64,000 bases of DNA, taken from NCBI GenBank assembly GCA_002749535.1, contig MZZL01000390.1, positions 323,778-387,777 of the forward strand, in the 5' to 3' direction. Within the stretch, counting starts at the first letter, position 1, and every line of letters starts with the position of its first letter. A model generated the notes under the pieces. The model was given only the letters and a program-made list of their open reading frames with translations, did not search any database and was not told the DNA's origin. The position numbers and the translations under genes were made by a program. This DNA is from Apophysomyces variabilis (taxonomy: Eukaryota; Mucoromycota; Mucoromycetes; Mucorales; Mucoraceae). Below are positions 55,826 through 64,000 of this stretch, piece after piece.

Positions 55826-57715
55826 TTAGGATGCGGATTTGCGCTTATAAACACAGTCCATAAGGGTTCCAGCGCTCTCAAGTTCTGCGCCATTCACAGT
55901 TAAAGTTGTCTTTTTTTTTTCTTCGTTCATATGCAACCCTATTTCGGCTCTTGGCGAAGGATCTCCGGTAACTGTCATCCTGAGGACGTTGTAAAGGGAG
56001 CTTCGAAAGTAGAGTGGCATAATGTAGGAGGACAGTATTAATAGGCCTATGGACACGGCAACAATGACACCGAATGCAACCCAAAATCCAGCCTCGAGTA
56101 GCACACCTGTGGCTAGTGCAACATAGTTACCGTGCACTTGGATGGCGCCTTCGAGCAACGTGTTGGTGGCAAACGAGGCCATCAATCCAGGTATATCTGG
56201 CGTGTTGCCGAAGAGCGAGGCCAAGGCTGGTAGCGTTAGTCTGTGAGACACATCTAGAATCGATGGGCTCTGATTGATCAAAGTGCGGCTTTTCGTAACA
56301 GCATCGAATGCCAATGTTTGATATCGCGCACAACGGTTTGGATCCGATCCATCTTCTTTAGCAATGAAGTTGTAGTATGGTTCGCTCAAGCCCATATCCA
56401 CATTTTGCGGTATACAACTTTTAGGGCGCCGGAAAGCTCGTACTTTTCCCGTTGTCCTTAGAGTGGTAAAACTGAATCCGGTTGCTTGTCTCGTGCTATA
56501 TTGTGCTAATTGTACGACACTTACACCAAAGCTATCAGCTTCAGAGAACAGCCTCATGTACGCAACGGTATTGTTGTTCTCATGAGGTACATGCGAGATA
56601 TTGTTGCACCTTTGCCTGAATATGCCAGAGATGATAGATTCGTCCATACCAGAGGGGATATGTTTGTGGATACTATCAAAATGCGAGTCCTGGTAGGTAT
56701 CCTTTGTGAATATCCTGCTCTGTTTGACTTCAAGTTCTATCATGATCGTAAAATTCTGTGGATCGTCATCAGCTTGATATAGCACGGCCGACATTGAAGA
56801 GTGATTCCAAGAGGCTGTCGGATCGTATACGGGAGACCACATATACTTAATGGGTGTTTCGGCAATTGTTGAATAGTTCGTAGGAAGATACCCGCCAGCT
56901 GACCCATCCGGCACATACATTATTCCACGACCAATAGCGATTGTCTTTGACAGGTCTCGAAAATCTTCCAGCGAAAACGTGGGATCCTTTGTATACACTG
57001 CGACCCTTTCCATCTGACGTCTATCACTGCTTGCCCTCTGTAACAGATCAGTCTTTTGATAGCCGCCAAACTGGTCAATCAAAAAGCCAGCTTCCGCAAT
57101 AAGTGGCTCCACTTGTATCCTACCCCATCGTCGACTGAACACCGGATAGATCTGATTATCCAGAATGAGCCTATCGGTAAACTGGCTGGCATTGGCTGGT
57201 ATGTCTTCCAAAGCTTCAGGTTGGGACATGTGCACGCCAGCTAGTTCATTCGTAAGTGTACAGTTTTGTAATAATGATTTGCACGTGTAGTTCATCAGCA
57301 TGTCCAGGCCATTGATGGGTTCGTTTCCGATGGCGCCGAGGTCTTGATAGGATGGCGCTCTTTTGGTTGCATCTACGTACGTAGTGGAATAGATATGCTC
57401 TCCCGTATCAACAAGTACATTCCTGGGACTGTATATATGAGACAGCAGAGGGTTCAATATTCCGAGAAACAAATCAACAGTCACGAGGAGGACCATCAAT
57501 GGGACGTAGCGTCGACTTCGTTGACCAATAGCCGCCATCGGTCGAAACATTGTAAGCACTTTATCAACTAGATCACGTTGTCCGAGCCAATATACCAAGG
57601 ACACGCGATTTATCCGAAAAGCAAGCATTGACCAAAGTGCGAAGAGACTTGCGCGGGCAGATACTTGTATGATGACATACATAGCCGAAGCTACCCATTG
57701 GGACACGAGTACCAT
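55826..57715 (-). CDS. Uncharacterised multi-span membrane protein, 629 aa
   Basis: One uninterrupted exon from ATG 57715. I do not recognise the family. Hydrophobic segments lie at about residues 1-31 and 70-95, and at about 540-575 (GFWVAFGVIVAVSIGLLILSS). The roughly 440-residue stretch between them has many N-glycosylation sequons and scattered Cys, so it is probably a large lumenal or extracellular domain held between N- and C-terminal spans. A short cytoplasmic tail follows. This layout recurs in large families of hypothetical membrane proteins of Mucoromycota (recollection, not a search result). It is the only long intronless gene in an intron-rich window, which may reflect retroposition, recent expansion or transfer. 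No transport or enzyme motif was seen. Confidence 0.8.
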   Translation of the reverse strand: MVLVSQWVASAMYVIIQVSARASLFALWSMLAFRINRVSLVYWLGQRDLVDKVLTMFRPMAAIGQRSRRYVPLMVLLVTVDLFLGILNPLLSHIYSPRNVLVDTGEHIYSTTYVDATKRAPSYQDLGAIGNEPINGLDMLMNYTCKSLLQNCTLTNELAGVHMSQPEALEDIPANASQFTDRLILDNQIYPVFSRRWGRIQVEPLIAEAGFLIDQFGGYQKTDLLQRASSDRRQMERVAVYTKDPTFSLEDFRDLSKTIAIGRGIMYVPDGSAGGYLPTNYSTIAETPIKYMWSPVYDPTASWNHSSMSAVLYQADDDPQNFTIMIELEVKQSRIFTKDTYQDSHFDSIHKHIPSGMDESIISGIFRQRCNNISHVPHENNNTVAYMRLFSEADSFGVSVVQLAQYSTRQATGFSFTTLRTTGKVRAFRRPKSCIPQNVDMGLSEPYYNFIAKEDGSDPNRCARYQTLAFDAVTKSRTLINQSPSILDVSHRLTLPALASLFGNTPDIPGLMASFATNTLLEGAIQVHGNYVALATGVLLEAGFWVAFGVIVAVSIGLLILSSYIMPLYFRSSLYNVLRMTVTGDPSPRAEIGLHMNEEKKKTTLTVNGAELESAGTLMDCVYKRKSAS

Positions 57716-58773
57716 GGTGAAGATAAAAGGAAACGAAAGATCAGAGCTAAATCAGTACGCTTATATAGCGTGAAAAAAAAAAAGGTAACACAAATGGCAC
57801 AGCCGTATGTGTAACATCCAAGATGTCGCGAGAAAACCATGTCCCCTTGCTGCTAGGACATATGTACATGGCATACAATAATTTAAAACTACCATAGGGA
57901 TACTGGTGTGTACTTGGTTGCACGGATCAGTTGCCGTTAGTCTAAAAGCTCTACTAAAAGAATCAAGGACCGTCTGTGAATCAGAAGTATTGTTACACAG
58001 CATTCCGGAATTTCGTATTTCTACAGAACCGTCAATTTCTCCTACCTATATGGTAAGGTTTAAATTGAAGCTATTCTTTGTTTAGCATGTTAACAGGAGA
58101 TTTTACAATGCCAATAAGTTTGTACGTACAAAGTAGTGTCATATGTCTAAAATGCTAGAGTCACTTATGCCTCTGCAATGGCGACTCCATAGTTCTTCAA
58201 GTCTTTCTTTTTTTTGGGAATAGTTCATACAGTTACGCTATATCTGGGACAGGGGAAAGAAATTTCAAGGATACTTACAATAAAAGCTAAACTAAAGTAT
58301 ACTTGATCATAAAGCAAGAGAACATATTCTTCTCTGTTGAGGCGAGCAACTCTAACGTTTCCGATGTCTTGAATGAAAACTGAACAATGTTGAATTAGTG
58401 TAGACTAATTAAAGCCAGGGCAATGTTTCCATTTTACTGTTCATGATATGACGGAAATATCCAAATTCTTCGCTTCGCCATCTCATCGTAGCTTTACCAC
58501 GTTCTCAGACCTGATTTCCTTCTCATGAATTCGCACAGTATGTGGTTTTACGATTAATTGCCTCAGGATGGTACTTTCGTTTTCTTAAAATAAAAAGCCA
58601 AAACTCTTATTCTCATAATAGTTTTGCACATTTGAGAAGTTGAGCATCGATCAGCCATAAACATGCATGTTGTTGCCAAGCAGAAGAAAAAGGTCATACC
58701 TCCTTCAATATCAATATCTCTGTCGCTTTGAAAAGATTAGGATGTGAAGAGCATCGAAAGTCCACGGAAACTA
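57716..58773. other. Intergenic region upstream of the 629-aa gene
   Basis: About 1.06 kb. The frame at 57761-58003 (-) is cysteine-rich and hydrophobic but has no start or splice link to the gene below it. An A10-11 run occurs near 57774-57784. Nothing else was seen. Confidence 0.4.
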
Positions 58774-59463
58774 TCAAAGCAATACAATCAGCATATATCT
58801 TGGATCCTTGTAGCACTTGTTGCCATCCATGATAAGCACGGTAGGGAATTGCAGTGATATACTGCTTTTGGACCATAACACAACAAGTGCCAAGATGAGT
58901 ACGACCAGCTCCACTGCAAAGACAAATGCGTTGGTTGTCCCAATATCTGTATCGAATATAGCGGCTGGTATTTATGATAGCCTCTGGACGAAATACTGTA
59001 GAGTAGTGCTGGTCGCATCGGCTGTTTTGCAGCCATGGAGAACGCGAATAATCAAGAAGAGCAGATCCAAAGAACTTATGTGTCCTACATCGAGAGATGG
59101 GCTCATGCAACGATGGACCAACTTCTGGATTAGGAATTTCTGCTGAAGACAATCAGGAAAAAACCTTTGACCTGTCACGCCGCTGCAGGATCAGTAAACG
59201 TATGAGCATGAGGAGGACTGCGCGTTCGGAATTGGACGTTCTGGCACCAAGCCCTGATCTTGCCATAGATCTGCTTCTTTCGGTTTGTCTATAAAAAGTT
59301 TGAGCTTTTGACGGATAAGTCCTTCTATTAAAATTTTGTTCCTGCATGTTCCTTTGAGCATGGTATAGCCCTCTACGTCGTTTACATTCCATACATTAAA
59401 GATTATGCGCATTACATGCAAAATACAACAATTAACCTTTGTTTTTAGGTGAGTATCATCCAA
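58774..59463 (-). pseudogene. Possible broken membrane-protein gene
   Basis: On the minus strand a block at 59463-59191 (KGTCRNKILIEGLIRQ, IDKPKEADLW) could splice to a second frame starting near 59133. That frame runs with hydrophobic stretches (SSLDLLFLIIRVLHG; FVFAVELVVLILALVVLW) down to a stop at 58776-58774, but is interrupted by an in-frame TAA at 58974-58972. Amino-acid composition is membrane-protein-like on both sides of the TAA. It may be a decayed relative of the membrane-protein class next door, although I see no clear sequence match. Chance open frames are a real alternative. Confidence 0.3.
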
Positions 59464-59799
59464 GGACTATGAACGATCGTTATGGCATGTCCATAGCTAA
59501 CTGTTTCGATGATAGGTAAGGTATATCGTATTGAGGGCGACTTGGTAGTTTAGCCGCCTATTTTGCCGGTTTTAAGACCAGCGAATATAACTCCGGGCAC
59601 GAATGCTGCAGCGAATCCCGAGTGGGCCGGGAGCAGAATCCGGTCATCCCGCTGAGAAAAGACTGATGTAGGTTTGGGGAAAGACCCAAGTATTAGATAT
59701 GCGTGTGTAACGCTATAAACATATGATGATATAGTTAAGTTTATTCTGATATGGGCTTGTTTTTCCTTTGTTTTACTGCACGGCTTTGTCTACGGCGTT
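59464..59799. other. Spacer 3' of cytochrome b5
   Basis: 336 bp with a GC-richer patch at 59560-59660. It superficially suggests a structured RNA, but I could not fold it into a tRNA or another known class. Confidence 0.4.
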
Positions 59800-60517
59800 T
59801 TAATGTTGCTGAGGAGCAATGATGAACTTGTAAATAAGAACACCAGCAACAGCAAGGGCAGGTAAAATGACACGAAGTGCGCTGTTATCCGAACCAAATC
59901 AGTATTCCCAAATTAAATAGACCGAAAAAAATAACTTACGATCCCTTCTTTTGGGTTTGGTCCACTGGAAGTTCACCCGCACGGATGGTGTTGTATGTAC
60001 GTTCTGCTTTTCTTGACTGTTTTATCCCCTAATATCAGTAACTCCGCGAATCAATGCGTTGAAAACTAGGCTGACCTTCTCGTCCAGGTCTCCAACGTAG
60101 TATTTCTTTAAGATGTCGCGCGCTTCATCCGAATGACCAATGTCCTCAAAAGCCTCTGTGGCATCCTTTCCTTTATATCGTATGCAAGTTTAGAACCACG
60201 TGAAAAGCATGATGCACGTACGTGGAATAGATGGATAACTTACCAGCTTCATCGCTTAGAACCTCCTCACCTTTTTTTTTATGTTTTTTTTTGTGTTCGA
60301 TGAATGAACAAGGCACAAGTAATATCATGATATGGACTTACCACCAGGATGCTAAAGTAGTTTGACCTGGATAAGTATATGGTGAGAAGAAAAGGTGGCT
60401 TCAACTGACCTCCTGTACGAATTCAGTGACGTTGTAGACCTTGTTATGGATAATAACCCAGAGGTCCTTTCTGCTTGCGTGCTTAGCGACGTCTTCAAAG
60501 GTATAGGTGACAGCCAT
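59800..60517 (-). CDS. CYB5: Cytochrome b5, tail-anchored
   Basis: A small haem protein that passes electrons to ER desaturases, hydroxylases and P450s. Six exons: 60517-60410, 60351-60342 (10 nt), 60270-60244 (27 nt), 60170-60076, 60028-59940, 59881-59800, giving 136 aa. [23 protein letters not shown] and [12 protein letters not shown] lead to HPGG, where His37 is the first haem ligand; it is encoded by the 10-nt exon CATCCTGGTG. Then come [23 protein letters not shown] with the second haem ligand His61, 24 residues later as usual, and [16 protein letters not shown] linker ends in a hydrophobic tail anchor ([18 protein letters not shown]) with a polar tip. No exon is longer than 108 nt, so a plain ORF search misses the gene. 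All junctions are GT-AG and in frame. Confidence 0.93.
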
Positions 60518-62797
60518 GATAGAGTGAGAGAGGGGGGATAGGGAAGTTAAAGAAGAAAGGGGAAAAAGATAAGGAAAAGTGGAAGGAAAGACGTATTAAT
60601 CATTTATACCGCCCGGCAAAAATGGGAACCCGAATGCTGACGAAGGTCAAAACAACCTTTATGGGAGTTCAATGCCTTCCATAAGGGTCTGACGGAGATT
60701 TCCTTCAAAGCATCTGCAACGAAAATGATTGGATGGATTTCTACCCGAATTGGATACAGAGCAAGTATCCTCTAGCTTTGACTGTATGACAATTCCGAAC
60801 AAATTTTCTCTTGCTACAACATTTCACGGTAATCTACCCGTCGCTTATTCTTTTATCAGTGAAATCGATGTTCATTCTCTTTCTTAGCATGTCAGCGTTT
60901 AGAATGAGGTATCCATAGTGAATGTATGGCATAATAGCAGTACGCGAATCTCACCATTCTTGCCTAACACACTGTAACGCTTTCCCTTGAGTTTCTAACT
61001 TTGGTTATGCGGAATGGTGGTTTGAAATTTGTATTAAATCATTACTGCTAAATCCCTGTCGTGAGAAAAAGTTGCTTACAAAGAAAATAGACAGTAATGG
61101 AGTGTATCTAAAAAGTGAAAAGCAAGGTTACGATACGTCAACAGCGTCGTTATTTAGTGTGCTATAGCAACAAGATTCTCCATCTTGTCTTGCGTTTTGA
61201 CTTGAGAAATGCAGTTTGCTATCAATAACTCCATTGGTAGTTTAAATGAATTTGCAGACTAATAATGGTTGAAATAGTGACGGGTCCTGTGCCTATTGTC
61301 CGAAAGCTTCGGTAATGATTCAATAACCACGATCGACCATTATCATAAGCTGGTCGGGAGTAGACTTGTTAAAATACCTGCATTATCCGCTTGATCCTGC
61401 GATGCAAGTTTTCAAGGTTTAAAAGAAATTTAGATCATTCATCCAAGTGGCGTGTAAGATGGCAATGCACATCGTAGAGTTGCCACTCTCAATATAATTC
61501 CCGCCCGGCTCAAACTGGAAGGCGACGTAGCAGCGAAGCGACCTAGTCTTTTAATCACTGGCCGTATTTCTGCAACGGATGTATCCAGAAAAGTCGACAC
61601 AGAATGGTAGCAGTTAGTTGCCATAAATACTGACGTGGAATCCCGAAAATCAACTCCTGTAAAAACCAATATATCAGCATAAACGCTAATTTTTTCTTTT
61701 CGGCAAAGAAGAATGGCAATGCAGACGTTTGATAAATTGCAGGACAAAGCAAAAGAGCGTTGTTTTGGCGGTTTAATCCGATACTTAAATCCCGGTATAG
61801 TCGGGATTATGAGCCTCGACGTAATTATGATTCGCTGTACGATTAGTATCTCTTATTCAGGTCAGACCCGAGCTAATCTGAATCGACCTTTATAAAAAAC
61901 TTCTATTAGTGGCTAACCCGCGGACACATACCGATTTGGATGATGTGAGTCAACGAAGTTCCCACCAGTTGATTCAGGCTACCAAGCTTGAGCCACAAGT
62001 GCCACTGATAACAAACATAAATTTACAAAGATGAGAGCCAGCAAGCGATAAACATTTTTTTTCCGATGGCAACTATCAGTGTACAATCACTGCGTGCTTT
62101 AAACCTTTACCGAAATATAACGGCCATCGGTATCTAACCAATAGGCTTGATGCAGATTTGATCATCAACTGGATAACATGATTTCTGTTGAACATAACGG
62201 ATCCGTTAGATACTTTGTAGGAAACGAAACATCCCCGAAGACGTACTATGGATGATTAAACCTGTATGTTGGGCTGCGCTCTCGTTTGTATCGTTTTTAA
62301 TAGCGGTTTTGTATTAAACAGGCTACAATTGGATGTTATTACTTGCATCCTCAGATGTCCGTTAATGCGCGTCTTATTTGAATTGTTTCTGGACTGTTAT
62401 CAAATAAAGACAATGTAGATAGACTGTATGCAGTCAGTGATACTACGTTGATGATAACCAAGTCAGTATGATCAGCCGTGAGGATGTTCTGATTATATCA
62501 TATATTATGCTTATATGTGATATGCTTGTACATGAGATCATGTTCCAACCATGAGCAGGCAAGGACGTCAGTGTAGCTAGCTTCATATGATTGGATACTT
62601 AGGGTGTCCTGAGGCACCTGACTGCACTGTATAGAACCGCTTTTCTCTCACGGCAATCAATTGTGACACGACCTTATCCAACCATTATGCTGACCTGCAT
62701 CCTCTTATCAAAAAAAGAAGGTCACAGTGACAAATGATAAAAGCGTTATCTGCTCCTCTTTAAATTTTAGCACTCGTTTCTTTTCCCGTTTACTTTC
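60518..62797. other. 2.3 kb intergenic region between divergent genes
   Basis: A purine-rich (+) stretch at 60518-60595 is the CT-rich leader of cytochrome b5 on the minus strand. A frame at 61439-61747 (-) with an overlapping frame at 61713-61895 (+) is weakly repeat-like but not assignable. The rest shows nothing definite. Confidence 0.45.
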
Positions 62798-64000
62798 ATG
62801 GCTACGATAGAGAACATCAAGGAACTTCTTGAAAAGGACAACAAGGTCAAGGTCGCCGCAGTAGACATTGATGGTGTCTTGAGAGGCAAAGTAATCCACA
62901 AGGACAAGTTCCTCAGCTTGGTGGAAGGCGGTTTTGGTAATTGAGACATGCTGGGAATTTTAAGCTGCCTTGTATTGAATCAAGCATAGGCTTCTGTTCG
63001 GTGCTATTTGGCTGGGATATTCATGACGCCGTGTATTCTACGGATGTCGAGTTCTCTGGAAAGGACCATCAGTTTTATGATTTTTTGGCACAGATCGATC
63101 TGTCAACGTTTAGACGCATCCCGTGGGAAGACAATATACCATTCTTTTTGGTGAAACTTGTGCACCCTGTGACTCATAAACCATTGTATTGCTGTCCGCG
63201 TACCTTGTTAAAGAGTGCAACCGATGACCTAGCAGGTCTAGGCTTCAAGGCTTATTGTGGCGTCGAATACGAGTTTTACTGCTTTAAAGGTTTGTACTAT
63301 CCGATTGGTGGTTGTTGCTCGCATTGCTGATGCTTGGTTATGTAACAGAAACGTCGGAGTCGTTAGCCCAGAAAGGCTACACTAACCTATCTCCGCTCAC
63401 CCTGGGAAAGTTTGGTTACTCATTGCTGCGACCCTTGCAAAATCAAGAGTTTTATTACAATACGTTTAATTGGCTTCAAGAATTCAAGGTCGACATTGAA
63501 GGCTGGCACACTGAAACTGGACCTGGCGTGTTTGAAGCTGCTCTTTGCTATCAGGAAGCCAGCGAAGCGGCAGATCGTGCTGCGTTGTTTAAGACAAGCG
63601 TGAAACAGATCGCAATGAAGCACAATATCATGGCATCATTCATGGCCAAGCCGTACCAAGGACTACCTGGATGCTCAGGTCATACACATTTCAGTTTGAA
63701 AGATGAACGAGGGAATAATGCCTTCGCGGTGGGCGAACCAAGTCACATCCCTCACATGACCAAGACGATGGTGTACTTTTTGGCAGGTGTATTACGGGGT
63801 CTTCCAAGTATTTTGGCTATTCTGGCACCAACTATCAACAGGTAAACCAAAAGAAACTGCGAGTTTACGTGGGAAAAAGGGAGAGAATTTCTGATATGTT
63901 TGTTTTTGCTATAAAGCTACAAGCGGTTGGTGGAAAATTACTGGGCTCCTGTAGATGTTTCATGGGGAGTTGACAGTCGGCTTGGTGCGGTACGAGTGAT
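62798..64000 (+). CDS. Glutamine synthetase-fold protein (FluG/lengsin-like), 3' end missing
   Basis: Four exons are visible: 62798-62936, 62990-63289, 63349-63841, 63917-64000, the last cut by the window edge; about 338 aa are present. The N-terminal beta-grasp part reads AAVDIDGVLRGKVIHKDKF, GWDIHDAVY. The catalytic part shows GVEYEFYCFK and ETGPGVFEAAL with the metal-binding Glu residues, GLPGCSGHTHFSL with the metal/ATP His, and NYWAPVDVSWGVDSR. This pattern resembles the GS-I-like FluG/lengsin branch more than the eukaryotic GS-II enzyme that assimilates ammonia. The true reaction (gamma-glutamyl ligation of an amine, or a non-enzymatic role) cannot be fixed here. The ATG at 62798 follows a CT-rich leader. 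Confidence 0.88.

Noticed and set aside
59540..59660. Possible tRNA or other structured RNA in a GC-richer patch
   Set aside because: No consistent acceptor, anticodon and T-arm pairing could be formed, and no B-box-like GGTTCRANTCC is present.
61439..61895. Overlapping open frames that look vaguely like a retroelement piece
   Set aside because: No reverse transcriptase, integrase or gag motif could be pointed to; similarity impression only.
1..64000. CRISPR arrays, bacterial operons, ribosome binding sites, insertion sequences
   Set aside because: All well-supported genes are eukaryotic with spliceosomal introns; no regularly spaced repeats or prokaryotic elements were seen.

Overview
The window reads as nuclear DNA of an early-diverging filamentous fungus, most likely Mucoromycota and probably Mucorales. 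Three things point there: two CotH-type spore-coat/invasin genes, a fused betaine-lipid (DGTS) synthase, and protein genes cut by many short GT-AG introns (about 45-200 nt). I cannot name a genus. I found 17 well-supported protein genes plus three weaker or uncharacterised ones, one tRNA-Pro(AGG) and one decayed DNA transposon. Exon coordinates come from reading splice sites by eye and checking frame and family conservation across every junction. Every multi-exon model below closes in frame.

Left part (1-21 kb). tRNA-Pro lies at the left edge, followed by AT-rich DNA and a broken DDE-like transposase (2.6-6.2 kb). Next is an accessory-looking block: CotH paralogue A (-), the DGTS synthase BTA1 (-), an empty 2.8 kb stretch, CotH paralogue B (+), and a Zn2Cys6 transcription factor (-) facing it tail to tail.

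Centre (21-43 kb). Ribulose-5-phosphate 3-epimerase (+), an O-fucosyltransferase-like type II membrane protein (+), the beta subunit of Snf1/AMPK (-), the GDP-mannose pyrophosphorylase alpha-type subunit GMPPA (-), a four-LIM-domain protein (+), a plasma-membrane Qa-SNARE of Sso1/syntaxin type (-) and a RINT1/Tip20 tethering factor (-). Several of these serve the secretory pathway and the cell surface: GDP-mannose supply, protein glycosylation, Golgi-ER tethering and exocytic fusion.

Right part (43-64 kb). A compact run of NUDCD1, transketolase and a class III CoA-transferase (SUGCT-like), all +, with 132 and 164 bp between coding regions. Then coproporphyrinogen III oxidase (-), the splicing-factor-like YJU2B/CCDC130 (+), two lineage-specific or unrecognised genes (-), a possible membrane-protein pseudogene, cytochrome b5 (-), and a glutamine-synthetase-fold gene (+) that runs off the window. 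Transketolase and the epimerase both serve the non-oxidative pentose phosphate pathway but lie 23 kb apart, so no cluster is implied.

The most striking pattern is a set of microexons (7, 10, 12, 13, 27 and 27 nt, plus a coding exon of only the ATG) placed on functional residues: a zinc cysteine of the transcription factor, the first haem histidine of cytochrome b5, the DVMDG active-site loop of the epimerase and the catalytic aspartate of the CoA-transferase. Cytochrome b5 is cut so finely that simple ORF scanning misses it.
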